From: Amycolatopsis rubida
GTDB lineage: Bacteria; Actinomycetota; Actinomycetes; Mycobacteriales; Pseudonocardiaceae
NCBI RefSeq assembly: GCF_900115345.1
Contig: NZ_FOWC01000012.1
Coordinates: forward strand, 62,001-126,000
Direction: 5' to 3'
DNA: 64,000 nucleotides
Every line of letters begins with the position of its first letter. The first letter of the stretch is position 1. Below are positions 50,766-60,314 of this stretch, in pieces. A model generated the notes under the pieces. It was not told the origin of the DNA, ran no database searches, and was given only the letters and a program-made list of their open reading frames with translations. A program made the translations under genes and the position numbers.

Positions 50766-51956
50766 TCACAGCCCGGTCACGGCCGCCTCCGGATACTCCA
50801 GGTCCGAGGCCGCGGCCAGGTATCCGGCGAGCAGCGCGCCGGCGACCTGGCCGACCGCGGCGTCCTCGGGCAGGAACGTTTCGCCGTGCAGACTGGGCGC
50901 GCCCGCGGTCTCGCCGAGGCCGACGAACAGCATCAGGCCGCGGACGCCGTCGCCGCAGTAATGCGCGAAATCGTCCGCGCCGAAGGACCGGAAATCCACG
51001 TCCGCGTCGGCGCCGCCGCGTTCGAGCCAGACCCTCGCGGCAGCCGCCAGCGCCGGGTCGTTGACCAGGACGGGTTCGCACGGGCTGATCCGGAGGTCGG
51101 CGGTGCAGCCGTAGGCGCGCGCAGTTGCGTACACGACCTCGTCGAGAGCCTCCAGCGCACGTTCGCGGTCGCTCGCGCGCATCAGCCGCAGCGAGCCGAA
51201 CGCGGACGCCGTGTTCGGCACGACGTTCGCCGCCGTGCCCGCGCTGAGCCTGCCGATCGTGCAGACCGCGCCGTGCATCGGGTCGATCCGGCGGCTCGCG
51301 ATCTGCTGCAGGCTCACCACGAGCTGGCTGAGCGCCAGCACTGGGTCGCGCAGGAGATGCGGGTATCCGGCGTGCCCGCCTTGGCCGTGCAGCACGACCT
51401 CGAACTCGTCGGTCGACGCGTTCACCGGCCCGGGCGCGGCCGAAACGACGCCGTACGGCAGCCGCGGCTGGACGTGCGCACCGATCACCGTGTCGATGCC
51501 GCGCTCCTCCAGAATGCCCGATTCGACCAGGTCAAGCGCCCCGGACGGGGACGTTTCCTCGCGCGGCTGCAAGATCGCGTACAGCGGACGCGGGAGTTCG
51601 ACCCGCCGCGCCGCTCGGCAGACCGCGGTCAAGGCGGCGAGGTGGACGTCGTGGCCGCAGGCATGCATCAGGCCGTTCTTCGCGGCCCATTCGACGCCGG
51701 TGCGTTCTGCTACCGGGAGTGCGTCCAGTTCGGCGCGCAGGGCCACGGCTGGGCCCGGGTGCGGTGCGGCGATCTCGATCAGCCGCCCGGTTTTCGCGAC
51801 CCGTTCGCCCTCGCCTAGCGCGGCGGCCACGATCCGGGCGGTGTCGTCCTCGTCGCCGGAGGCGCGCGGATCGGCGTGAATCCGGTGACGCAGTTCGACC
51901 GCGGCGGGCAACTCCTCGGCCAACGCGGCCCGCCAGGCCTCGACCAGGTCGTTCAT
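50766..51956 (-). CDS. M20 family peptidase/amidohydrolase
   Basis: 396 residues of the M20D aminoacylase type. Metal-site motifs: LRAELDALPV, HACGHDVHLAA, the general-base pair in QPREETSPSGA, and a C-terminal LHGETFLPED; the dimerisation-domain GQGGHAGYPH has the bridging His. It should cleave an N-acyl or amide bond on a small molecule. The usual C-terminal HSPxF(D/E) ligand region is HGETF here, so the fifth ligand should be checked. ATG 51956 overlaps the stop of the amidohydrolase gene by four bases. It is the last gene of the permease-amidohydrolase-M20 operon. Confidence 0.9.
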   Translation of the reverse strand: MNDLVEAWRAALAEELPAAVELRHRIHADPRASGDEDDTARIVAAALGEGERVAKTGRLIEIAAPHPGPAVALRAELDALPVAERTGVEWAAKNGLMHACGHDVHLAALTAVCRAARRVELPRPLYAILQPREETSPSGALDLVESGILEERGIDTVIGAHVQPRLPYGVVSAAPGPVNASTDEFEVVLHGQGGHAGYPHLLRDPVLALSQLVVSLQQIASRRIDPMHGAVCTIGRLSAGTAANVVPNTASAFGSLRLMRASDRERALEALDEVVYATARAYGCTADLRISPCEPVLVNDPALAAAARVWLERGGADADVDFRSFGADDFAHYCGDGVRGLMLFVGLGETAGAPSLHGETFLPEDAAVGQVAGALLAGYLAAASDLEYPEAAVTGL

Positions 51957-53089
51957 TTCCGCTCCAGCCGGTAGATCCGGGTCGCGTTCTCGTGACCGGC
52001 CAGCCGGGCCAGCCGGATCGCGTCCACTTCGGACAGTGCGTCGGCGGCGAGAGCGGTGCGCAGGAAATCGGACAGTCCTTGCCGGAACAGCGCGGTGCCC
52101 AGGTGATACAACTCGGCCAGGCCGAACGCGTCGGTGGAGAACAGCAGTTTTCCGAACGGGACCAGTTCCAGCGTCTCGGCCAGGATCGCGGGGGCGCGGA
52201 AGCCCGCGTTGTGCGTGATGAGACCGACGTCGACGAAGACGTGCTCGAAGACCTGCGCTAGGTAGGCGGCGTTGCGGTGGAACGGATAGTTGTGCAGCAG
52301 CAGAATCGGGACGCCCGCGTCGCGGGTCGCGCGCAGCAAACCGGTGAGCCGCAAGGGATCGCAGCGGTGGAGGTCGACGTCGGAGTCTCCGTAGCCGACG
52401 TGGAATTGCACCGGCAGCCGCCGGTCGATGCCGGCCCAGATCAGGTGGCGGTGCAGCACCTCCTCGGCCAGCCGGACCGGTTCGCCCGCCTCGATCCGGG
52501 ACAGCCAGCGTCCGGCGGCGGCTTCGACCTCGGCCGGAGCCGGGCGTTCCCCGGTCAGCTCCAACCCGGCCCGGTACGCGGCGATCGACTTCACGCCCAC
52601 CGCGGTGGCAGTGCGACGGTCGAGTTCGGCGGCGAAGTCCTCGGCGAAACCGGCGGCGCTGGTGCCGCGGATGACGTCTTCGGCGACCTGTTCCAGCCGG
52701 ACGATGTCGTGCGCGCGGGCGTCGGCCAGTTCGGCGAAGTCCGTTGTGGCGGTGAGGGATTCGGGCAGGAAACCGCCGTCCAGCAAGTAATCCGTGCTGC
52801 CGGTGCCGCGCAGGAACCGCCGGTTGACCTCTCTTGCGCCCAGCGCGGCGCGGCGAGCGAGATAGTCGTCGGCCGGGGCGTGTTTCGGCAGGTCGAGGAC
52901 CGGAGCGCAGCGTTCGCGCACGGCCAGGCCGATCAGCGAATCGAACAGCGACGTCCCGAGCGGCGACACGGTGTCCGCCTCGGTGAGCATCCGCTCGAAC
53001 CCGTCGCGGTCGACGTCGCGGGTGCGCAGGCCGTGGCAGTGGTGATCGACCAGCGGCAGGTCCGCGACGAAATCCAGCAGATCGGTCAT
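51953..53089 (-). CDS. Amidohydrolase (FluG N-terminal domain-like)
   Basis: 378 residues, TIM-barrel metal hydrolase (Amidohydro_2 type). The first metal site is VDHHCHG near residue 15. Later motifs include QFHVGYGDSD, LLLHNYPFHRNAAYL, FVDVGL and LFSTDAFGL, the last giving the conserved Asp. The same domain is fused to a glutamine synthetase-like domain in fungal FluG; here the two are separate but adjacent. Stop overlaps the M20 start; start overlaps the permease end by four bases. It may act on a gamma-glutamyl or related amide; the substrate is unknown. Confidence 0.87.
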   Translation of the reverse strand: MTDLLDFVADLPLVDHHCHGLRTRDVDRDGFERMLTEADTVSPLGTSLFDSLIGLAVRERCAPVLDLPKHAPADDYLARRAALGAREVNRRFLRGTGSTDYLLDGGFLPESLTATTDFAELADARAHDIVRLEQVAEDVIRGTSAAGFAEDFAAELDRRTATAVGVKSIAAYRAGLELTGERPAPAEVEAAAGRWLSRIEAGEPVRLAEEVLHRHLIWAGIDRRLPVQFHVGYGDSDVDLHRCDPLRLTGLLRATRDAGVPILLLHNYPFHRNAAYLAQVFEHVFVDVGLITHNAGFRAPAILAETLELVPFGKLLFSTDAFGLAELYHLGTALFRQGLSDFLRTALAADALSEVDAIRLARLAGHENATRIYRLERK

Positions 53090-54502
53090 GCGTCTCCTTC
53101 AGCGAGCCTCTCCCCCACCCTACGGGCGAATCCGGGCGCTGAGGCCACCACGGCACCAGCCAGCACCAGCACCCCTCCCGCCACCACCGGGAACCATCGC
53201 GCCGGGTTCTCGGCCGGATACGGCACGACGTTGACGTACACGGTGTAGCCGAGCAGGACCAGCGCCCCGATCGGGAACACCAAATGCCACCACGGCACGC
53301 GCATCCGCCGCCGTACGAACAACAACAGGATCGCGCCGACGGTGGTGAGCAGGTAGATCACCAGCAGGAGCAAGGTTCCGATGGATCCGGCCCACGAGAA
53401 GGTGTCGTCCGCGGTCGCGCCGAAGAACACCGCGCACACCAGGATGATCAGCGCCGCCGCCAGCGCGACCACGGTCACGGCGACGGCGGGGATGCCCTTG
53501 GCGGAGATCCGGCCGATGCCGCGGCCGTCGAAGGCGTCGCGGCCGAGGGCGAACAGCAGGCGCGAGCCGCCTACGACGCAGGCGAGGCAGCAGCCGAACG
53601 CGCTGATCGCGGCGCCCGCGCTGATGACGTCGCCGACCCACGGGCCGGCGAAGCGGCTGCCCAGGTCGCCCAGCAGCGACGGGGAATCGTGGAACGCGGT
53701 GGCGTCGCTGCCGAAGGCCATCATTTCGACGGCAGTCACGAGGACGAAGTAGGCACCGCCGAAGATGGCCGTGCCGAGGATCGCGCGCGGGATGTTGCGG
53801 CGCGGGTCGCGGGGTTTCCTCGCCGAGCGTCGCGGCGGCCTCGAAACCGGCGAACGACAGGAAACCGAACACCGCGCCGAGGAAAATGCCGGAGATTCCG
53901 TTGTCCGGCACGAAAACCTGGAGCGTGAACCGGCCGCTGGGAGCGTCGCCCGCGATCAAGCGGACCAGGATGACCACAGTGACCAGCAGGATGAGCGCGA
54001 TGGTCGCGCCCTCGACGGCAAGCAACGTGCTGGTGCCGCGGCGGGCCGGGGCGACTGCGAGCAGCCAGCTGCCGATCAGCGCGACCGCGGTGAGCACGAA
54101 CGGGCCCCACGACGGCGGATGCGGCCAGATCCCGACCTGCGTCAGGAACGCCGTGCCCAGCACGCCCGCGGCGGAACTGGTGACCACGGCGTAGAAGGTG
54201 TACGTGCCGAGAAGGCCGATCCCGGACACCACGCCCGCGCGCGGGCCGAGGGTGGCGCCGACGAAGGCGTAGACCGATCCGGCGTGCTGGTAGTGCCGGC
54301 AGAGCTGGACGAAGCCGTACGCGACCAGCAGCACTCCCGCCGCCGAAAGCAGGAACGCCAGCGGCACCGCGCGTCCGGCGGCCGCGGCTGTTTGCTGTGG
54401 ATTGATGTTCGCGGCCATGCTGGGTGCCATGAGCGCGACGGACAACCCGACGGCCTGCCAGACTGACAGGGTGCGCCGCAATTCGGGACGGTCTCCGGAC
54501 AC
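53086..54502 (-). pseudogene. APC family amino acid/amine permease with a frameshift
   Basis: The upstream part starts at GTG 54502 (AAGGAG about 9 nt upstream) and encodes helices 1-6 in one frame up to FAGFEAAATLGEETP. The downstream part (DPRRNIPRAILGTAIFGG, then helices 7-12) is in another frame to the stop at 53086. The break is at a GGGG run, 53811-53814 (CCCC on the coding strand); removing one base restores the usual EETRDPRRNIPRAI. No other damage is seen over ~470 codons, so it is either a very recent mutation, a phase-variable tract or a sequencing error. It would feed the amidohydrolase/M20 pair. Confidence 0.85.
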
Positions 54503-54604
54503 GGATGCGCTCCTTTCCCCGCGGAGTACACAGTGAACATCCGAGGCGGCGCGCACAACCAGCGCCGACTGGCTGAACCTCGCCCGGCAGTGAAGGAGCG
54601 CGCC

Positions 54605-55981
54605 TTGTCGTCCACCCTCACGAAACTCGACCGCGACCGGCTCGCGGAACTCGGCGCTGCCGCTGCGGGCCGGATGGAGCAGGCGGGCGTCGAACTCGTC
54701 GCGCTGAGTTTCGTCGACAACTCCGGGATTTCGCGAGTCAAAGCGGTGCCGGTGGCGAAGCTGGCGACCGTCGCGGCTTGGGGCGTCGGTGCGTCCAATT
54801 CGTTCGACTTCTTCCTCGCTACCGACAGCATCGCGAGCGGGGAGCACTCCCTCGGCCCAGTCGGCGACCTGCGGCTGCACCCTGACCTCGACGCGCTCAC
54901 CGTCCTCGCCGCACAACCCGGCTGGGCCTGGGCCCCGGCCTGGCGCTACGACCAGGACGGACAGTCGCACCCGCAAGACACACGGGCGCTCGCCGCGACC
55001 GCTGTGGCCCAGCTCGCCGACCGCGGCCTGACCGCACGGATGGCGTTCGAACTGGAGTGGATCGCGACCGACGCGGACGGCGTCCCGCTGCCCGGACCGG
55101 CCTACGGATACTCCCGGTTGAGCGCGAACCACGAGTATCTGCGCGTTCTCGTGTCCGCTTTGGAGCGTTGCGGCGTGGACGTGGAGCAGGTCCACCCGGA
55201 ATACGCGGCTGGCCAGTTCGAGCTGTCGATCGCGGCGGCGGATCCCTTGCGCGCAGCCGATTTAGCCGTGCTGACCAGGGAAACGGTGCGGACGGTGACC
55301 GCTGCGCACGGGTTGCGCGCGTCGTTCACGCCGAAGTTCGAACCCGGCGGAGTCGGCAATGGCGGGCACGTGCACCTGAGTCTTGGGGACGGCGAACGGA
55401 ATCTGTGCGCGGGAGGGACCGGAGCGTTCGGGTTGAGCTCGACCGCGGAATCCTTCGGTGCGGGGATTTTCCGCCGGTTGCCCGCGTTGCTGGCGGTGGG
55501 CGCACCGTCGGTGGTCAGCTATCTGCGGCTGGAACCGCACCATTGGGCAGGCGTGTTCACCGCGTGGGGACTGGAAAACCGCGAAGCACCGCTGCGCCTG
55601 ATCCGCGGCGCGGCCGGACAGCGCGACACGGCGGCGAACCTGGAGGTGAAGTGCTTCGACCTCACCGCGAACCCGTATCTGGTGGTGGCGGGCCTGCTTT
55701 TCGCCGGGCAGGCGGGCATGGACGCCGAGGCGCGCCTGCCGGAACCGGTCAGCGTGGATCCTGGCTCGCTCTCCCCTGCGGACGCCGCCGCCGCCGGAGT
55801 CGCCCGGTTGCCGGAGTCGTTGTCGGACGCGGTCGACGCGTTCGAGGCCGACGAGGTGCTGCGGACGGCGTTCGGGCCCCAGCTGGCCACCACGTTGACA
55901 GACTTGCGCCGCGCCGAGGTGGCCGAACTGGGATCGCTGGAGCCCGCGGAGTTGTGCCGGGCACTGCGTTTCCTGCACTGA
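54605..55981 (+). CDS. Glutamine synthetase-like protein (GlnA3/GlnA4/FluG type)
   Basis: 458 residues. The GS C-terminal catalytic domain is clear: FELEWIATDADG (metal Glu), QFELSIAAADPL, KFEPGGVGNGGHVHLSL (GNGGHVH, ammonia or ATP site) and NLEVKCFDLTANPYL. The beta-grasp N-domain is FVDNSGISRVKAVPV. The adenylylation-site Tyr and latch of true GlnA are missing, as in actinobacterial GS-like enzymes that glutamylate polyamines, ethanolamine or other amines. I prefer TTG 54605, with AAGGAG 7 nt upstream; ATG 54533 would add 24 residues of poor character. It is divergent from the permease operon and probably part of the same pathway. Confidence 0.88.
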   Translation: MSSTLTKLDRDRLAELGAAAAGRMEQAGVELVALSFVDNSGISRVKAVPVAKLATVAAWGVGASNSFDFFLATDSIASGEHSLGPVGDLRLHPDLDALTVLAAQPGWAWAPAWRYDQDGQSHPQDTRALAATAVAQLADRGLTARMAFELEWIATDADGVPLPGPAYGYSRLSANHEYLRVLVSALERCGVDVEQVHPEYAAGQFELSIAAADPLRAADLAVLTRETVRTVTAAHGLRASFTPKFEPGGVGNGGHVHLSLGDGERNLCAGGTGAFGLSSTAESFGAGIFRRLPALLAVGAPSVVSYLRLEPHHWAGVFTAWGLENREAPLRLIRGAAGQRDTAANLEVKCFDLTANPYLVVAGLLFAGQAGMDAEARLPEPVSVDPGSLSPADAAAAGVARLPESLSDAVDAFEADEVLRTAFGPQLATTLTDLRRAEVAELGSLEPAELCRALRFLH

Positions 55982-55987
55982 ACCCGT

Positions 55988-56647
55988 TCACTGGAGCAAG
56001 GCCGCCACCCGGGACTGCAATTCCGGCAGCATCGCGTACAGCTTGTCGCCCGGGCAGTCGGTGTTGTAGAAGTCGCGGTGTCCCTTGATTTCCTTCACCG
56101 GGATGCCGTACTGGCGGCACACGTACGCCACGAACACCACCAGCGAATCGAACTGCGCCTTCGGCGGGGCGACCTGCATGTAGGTGCCCTCGTTCTCGAT
56201 GCCGATCGCATTGTCGTTCTGGCCGGGGCAATGCGCCGCGCGGACGATCTTCTTGCCGCTGCGCAACGCGTCCAGGCTGCCGTGGCGGCCTTCGAGGCGG
56301 TAGCCGCCGCGGGAGACCGTGAAGTGCTGGCCGGTGTCGGACCAGCCGTTGTTGTCGATGTGGTCGGCCTGGTCGTCGCGCGCGACCTGAAACGCGTGTT
56401 CGAGCGAGTAGTCGGTGCTGTTCGGGCAGTCGATGTGGTGGATGAGCACGCGATCGGCGGGGTGGTCGAGCGTGGTGAGCGGATCCGCGGGCGGGCGCGC
56501 ACCCCATTCGGCACAGCTGTAGATGCGCGGCGCGTCGGCGGCGTCCGCGAGACCAGGCAGCACAAGGCCCGCCGCCGCGGCAGCGCTCACGCCGGCCACC
56601 CCGCGCAGGAACGTCCTCCGGGGAACTTGTCCGATGTCGAAAGCCAT
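55988..56647 (-). CDS. Tat-exported peptidoglycan recognition/N-acetylmuramoyl-L-alanine amidase
   Basis: 219 residues. The Tat signal peptide has RRTFLRGVAGVSAAAAAGLV and an ADA-like cleavage region near residue 37. The mature part is an amidase_2/PGRP domain (T7 lysozyme type): IYSCAEWGARPP, VLIHHIDCPN (zinc His), IGIENEGTYMQ and GHRDFYNTDCPGDKLY (zinc His and Cys). It should cut the MurNAc-L-Ala bond in the cell wall. ATG 56647 or GTG 56656. It is convergent with the GS-like gene, six bases apart. A role in wall turnover is likely. Confidence 0.92.
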   Translation of the reverse strand: MAFDIGQVPRRTFLRGVAGVSAAAAAGLVLPGLADAADAPRIYSCAEWGARPPADPLTTLDHPADRVLIHHIDCPNSTDYSLEHAFQVARDDQADHIDNNGWSDTGQHFTVSRGGYRLEGRHGSLDALRSGKKIVRAAHCPGQNDNAIGIENEGTYMQVAPPKAQFDSLVVFVAYVCRQYGIPVKEIKGHRDFYNTDCPGDKLYAMLPELQSRVAALLQ

Positions 56648-56695
56648 GCGCCGCACTGTGCGCGGAGGGCGTACACGATGCGTACAACTGGCCGC

Positions 56696-57247
56696 TCAGG
56701 CGCGCAGATCCAGCTCCGCGGGGAACGGTTCGGCCAGGGTGAGTACACCGCCTTCGCTCTTCGCGTGCGGCAGGTAGTCGCCGTCGGCAAGCGCGTACAG
56801 GGTGGCGGCTTCCTGCTCCGGGTCGACGAGCAGGTAGTACGGGATGAGCGCTTCGGCGTAGAGGGCTTTCTCGAAGATCCGGTCCTGCACCCTGGTGGAC
56901 GCCGATTCGATCTCCGCGGCCAGCAGCACCTCGGACGCCGGATACCAGGTCGTGGCCACGTCCGGGCAGGTGACGATCACGAAGTCCGGGCTCAACAACC
57001 GGCTTTCACCGCAGCGAACATTGACTCCCGGAAGCAGTTCAAGATCGTCCGGCAGCTCGGGCGCCATTGCCCGTTGGAGCCGTTGCAGCAACCGCTGGTG
57101 CGACGAGGTCGGGGCTGGGCTCATGAGGAGTGCCCCGTCGACCGCTTCGATCCGGGTGCCGAGAAGCTGCTCTTCCGGCAGAGCAAGCACTTCCGACAGC
57201 CACGGGGCCGAGGATTGGCCGGTGTCGTGCTCAGCAGGTGCTGACAT
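56696..57247 (-). CDS. Uma2 family (DUF820) putative restriction-fold protein
   Basis: 183 residues. PD-(D/E)xK-type pattern of Uma2: LLSPDFVIVTCPD (catalytic Asp), LLAAEIESASTRVQDR (Glu), and EKALYAEALIPYYLLVDPEQ (Lys and the conserved IPYYLLVD). These proteins are common in actinobacteria and cyanobacteria and their biology is unknown. All catalytic positions look intact. ATG 57247 has GGAGGTGA 9 nt upstream. It lies between the trp operon and the amidase on the same strand. Confidence 0.88.
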   Translation of the reverse strand: MSAPAEHDTGQSSAPWLSEVLALPEEQLLGTRIEAVDGALLMSPAPTSSHQRLLQRLQRAMAPELPDDLELLPGVNVRCGESRLLSPDFVIVTCPDVATTWYPASEVLLAAEIESASTRVQDRIFEKALYAEALIPYYLLVDPEQEAATLYALADGDYLPHAKSEGGVLTLAEPFPAELDLRA

Positions 57248-57382
57248 GAGAAGTCACCTCCACCCGCGCTTGATCTCTCTTGCCAAGTCCAGTCTGCCAG
57301 AGCCGTCGCACTCCCCCTCGGTTCTTCTGCATACCGAGAGAGTACGAACGACCACCGACAGTTTCCGACCGTCGACCCGAGA

Positions 57383-58174
57383 TCAGGCTGGAGCGACCGC
57401 CTCGCGCACGCCCTTCGCCAGCTCAGAAGCCAGCTTCGCCACGCCATCGGGACCGTCCGCCGCGGCCGTGACCAGCGCGGATCCGACGATCACCGCGTCC
57501 GCGAACCCGGCCACCTGCGCGGCCTGCTCCCGCGACCGGACCCCGAGGCCCACGCCGATCGGCAGCTCCGTGTGCTCGCGAGTCCGCCGCACCAGGTCTT
57601 CCGCGTGCACCCCCACCGCGTCGCGGGCACCGGTCACGCCCATCACCGCGGTCGCGTACACGAAGCCCGACGAGGCCGCCGTGGTCTTCGCCAGGCGTTC
57701 CGACGACGATGACGGCGCGACCAGGAAAATCCGGTCCAAGCCGTGCTCCGCGGACGCGGCCGTCCACTCGCCGGCCTCGTCCGGGATCAGATCCGGCGTG
57801 ATCAAGCCCAGGCCACCCGCTGAGGCCAGGTCGCGCGCGAACGCGTCCACCCCGTAGCGGTGCACCGGGTTCCAGTACGTCATCACCACCGCGCGACCGC
57901 CGCGCGCGGACACCGATTCCACGACCTCGAACAGCTGCTTCAGGCGGAACCCGCTGGCCAGCGCCGCTTCCGCGGCCGCCTGGATGGTGGGGCCGTCCAT
58001 CACCGGGTCGGAGTACGGGACGCCGACCTCGACCAGGTCCGCTCCGCCGTCGATCGTCGCGGCGAGCAGGTCCTTCGAACCGGCCACGGACGGGAATCCG
58101 GCGGGCAGGTAGCCGACCAGCGCGGCCCGGTGTTCCGCCCGCGTCGCCGCGAACAGCTCGTCGAGGCCGCTCAC
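57383..58174 (-). CDS. trpA: Tryptophan synthase alpha subunit
   Basis: 263 residues. Cleaves indole-3-glycerol phosphate to indole. Catalytic Glu is in LVEVGVPYSDPVMDGPTIQ (Glu and Asp), and phosphate-site motifs are GVTGARDAV and IGVGLGVRS. GTG 58174 overlaps the trpB stop (GTGA), so the alpha and beta subunits are made together. It is the last gene of the operon; lgt follows trpA in mycobacteria but not here. Confidence 0.96.
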   Translation of the reverse strand: MSGLDELFAATRAEHRAALVGYLPAGFPSVAGSKDLLAATIDGGADLVEVGVPYSDPVMDGPTIQAAAEAALASGFRLKQLFEVVESVSARGGRAVVMTYWNPVHRYGVDAFARDLASAGGLGLITPDLIPDEAGEWTAASAEHGLDRIFLVAPSSSSERLAKTTAASSGFVYATAVMGVTGARDAVGVHAEDLVRRTREHTELPIGVGLGVRSREQAAQVAGFADAVIVGSALVTAAADGPDGVAKLASELAKGVREAVAPA

Positions 58175-59388
58175 TTGCCCTCCCCGTCCACGAGCCCGAA
58201 CCACTGGGCCGCGGTGTCCATGTCCTTGTCGCCCCGGCCCGACAGGTTGACCACGATCAGCCCGTCCGGGCCCAGCTCGCGGCCCAGTTCCAGGGCACCG
58301 GCGAGCGCGTGCGCCGATTCGATCGCCGGGATGATGCCCTCGGTGCGCGACAGCAGCCGGAAGGCGTCCATCGCGGCCGCGTCGGTGACCGGGCGGTATT
58401 CGGCACGGCCGGAGTCCTTGAGCCACGCGTGTTCCGGGCCGACGCCCGGGTAGTCGAGCCCGGCGGAGATCGAATGCGATTCGACCGTCTGGCCGTCCTC
58501 GTCCTGCAGCAGGTACGACATCGCGCCGTGCAGGTTGCCCGGACTGCCCTTGGTGAGCGTCGCGCCGTGCCGGTTGCCCTCGATGCCCTCGCCGCCCGGC
58601 TCCAGGCCGACCAGCCGCACCGACGGGTCGTCGTAGAACCCGGAGAAAATGCCGATGGCGTTGGACCCGCCGCCGACGCACGCCGCGACGACGTCCGGCA
58701 GCCGACCGGCCTTCTCCAGGATCTGCGCCCGCGCCTCCTCGCCGATGACGTGGTGGAAGTTGCGCACCATCATCGGGAACGGGGACGGGCCGGCGGCGGT
58801 GCCGAAGAGGTAGTGCGTGTCCTCGGCGTTGGCGACCCAGTCGCGCAGCGCCTCGTTGATCGCGTCCTTCAGCGTGCGCGACCCGGTTTTCACCGGCACT
58901 ACCTCGGCGCCGAGCAGCTTCATCCGCGCCACGTTCAGCGACTGCCGCTCGGTGTCGACCTCGCCCATGTACACGACGCAGTCCAGGCCGAGCAGCGCGC
59001 ACGCGGTGGCGGTGGCGACGCCGTGCTGGCCCGCGCCGGTCTCCGCGATGACGCGCTTCTTGCCCATCCGCACGGTGAGCAGCGCCTGGCCCAGCACGTT
59101 GTTGATCTTGTGCGAACCGGTGTGGTTGAGGTCCTCGCGCTTGAGGAACACCCGGGCGCCGCCGGCCTGCTCGCCGAACCGCTTGGCCTCGGTCAGCAGC
59201 GACGGGCGGCCCGCGTACTCGGTGAGCAGCCGGTTCAGCTCGCCGGTGAACGCGGGGTCGTGGCGGGCCTTCTCGTACTCCGCCGCGACCTCGTCGACCA
59301 CGCCGATCAGCGCTTCCGGCATGAACCGGCCGCCGTACGGGCCGTAGTAGCCGCGTTCGTCCGGGTCGTGCTCGCCGCGTTCGGTCAC
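58171..59388 (-). CDS. trpB: Tryptophan synthase beta subunit
   Basis: 405 residues. PLP enzyme that joins indole and serine. PLP Lys94 is in LNHTGSHKINN; GAGQHGVATATACAL and the phosphate cup CVGGGSNAIGIF are present. It is a standard TrpB1-type enzyme. GTG 59388 overlaps the trpC stop by four bases. Confidence 0.97.
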   Translation of the reverse strand: MTERGEHDPDERGYYGPYGGRFMPEALIGVVDEVAAEYEKARHDPAFTGELNRLLTEYAGRPSLLTEAKRFGEQAGGARVFLKREDLNHTGSHKINNVLGQALLTVRMGKKRVIAETGAGQHGVATATACALLGLDCVVYMGEVDTERQSLNVARMKLLGAEVVPVKTGSRTLKDAINEALRDWVANAEDTHYLFGTAAGPSPFPMMVRNFHHVIGEEARAQILEKAGRLPDVVAACVGGGSNAIGIFSGFYDDPSVRLVGLEPGGEGIEGNRHGATLTKGSPGNLHGAMSYLLQDEDGQTVESHSISAGLDYPGVGPEHAWLKDSGRAEYRPVTDAAAMDAFRLLSRTEGIIPAIESAHALAGALELGRELGPDGLIVVNLSGRGDKDMDTAAQWFGLVDGEGK

Positions 59389-60194
59389 CGCGAGGGCCTC
59401 GGGCAGGCAGGGTGCGAACCGGCGGTGACGAGCTTGACGACCGCGCCCTTCGGGTCGCCCGACGCCACCAGGCCCTCGCCGACGAGCACCGCGTCCGCGC
59501 CGTGGCCGGCGTAGGACATCAGGTCGCCCGGGCCGCGGACGCCGGACTCGGCGACCTTGAACACGTCCATCGGCAGGCCGGGCGCGAGGCGGGAGAACAC
59601 GTCGCGGTCCACTTCGAGGGTGTGCAGGTTGCGCGCGTTGACGCCGATGACCTTCGCGCCCGCTTCGAGCGCGCGGTCGGCCTCTTCGGCGTTGTGGATC
59701 TCCACGAGCGCGGTCATGCCGAGCGATTCGACGCGGTCGAGCAGCGCGGCGAGCGCGTTCTGCTCCAGCGCGGCGACGATCAGCAGGACCAGGTCCGCGC
59801 CGTGCAGCCGGGCCTCGTGCACCTGGTACGGGCTGACGACGAAGTCCTTGCGCAGCACGGGAATGTCGACCGCGGCGCGCACCGCGTCGAGGTCGGCCAG
59901 CGAGCCGCCGAAGCGGCGCTGCTCGGTGAGCACGCTGATCACGCGCGCGCCGGCGTCCTCGTAGTCCCGCGCCAGCGCGGCCGGGTCGGGAATCGCGGCC
60001 AGGTCGCCCTTGGACGGGCTGCGCCGCTTCACCTCGGCGATCACGCCGATGCCGGATTCGCGCAGCGCGGACATCACCTCACGCGGCGGGGCGGCCTTGG
60101 CCGCCCTGGCCTTCAGTTCGTCGAACGGCAGCGCGGATTCCCGCTGTGCGAGGTCCTCGCGCACGCCGGCGACGATGTCTTCGAGCACGCTCAT
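59385..60194 (-). CDS. trpC: Indole-3-glycerol phosphate synthase
   Basis: 269 residues, single-domain IGPS (not fused to TrpF). Active-site signature VIAEVKRRSPSKGDL, catalytic Lys in VLRKDFVVSPYQ, NARNLHTLEVD and FKVAESGVRGP. It closes the indole ring from CdRP. ATG 60194. It is 120 bp downstream of the TIGR02234 gene; no transcription-attenuation structure is visible in the gap. No trpD or trpF is in the operon, as is usual in actinobacteria. Confidence 0.97.
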   Translation of the reverse strand: MSVLEDIVAGVREDLAQRESALPFDELKARAAKAAPPREVMSALRESGIGVIAEVKRRSPSKGDLAAIPDPAALARDYEDAGARVISVLTEQRRFGGSLADLDAVRAAVDIPVLRKDFVVSPYQVHEARLHGADLVLLIVAALEQNALAALLDRVESLGMTALVEIHNAEEADRALEAGAKVIGVNARNLHTLEVDRDVFSRLAPGLPMDVFKVAESGVRGPGDLMSYAGHGADAVLVGEGLVASGDPKGAVVKLVTAGSHPACPRPSR

Positions 60195-60314
60195 CGGACG
60201 CCCCTACCCGTTGCCGCATTCCTGGGTTGACTCGCAAGCTCGCTCACAAAAACCTTCCCCTTCCCGCCGAAACGATGCTAACCCCCGCTCGATGACCGTC
60301 CGGTCCCGGGTTGC

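Noticed and set aside
60195..60314. trp attenuator or riboswitch in the gap before trpC
   Set aside because: No Trp-codon leader peptide and no stable alternative hairpins are visible.
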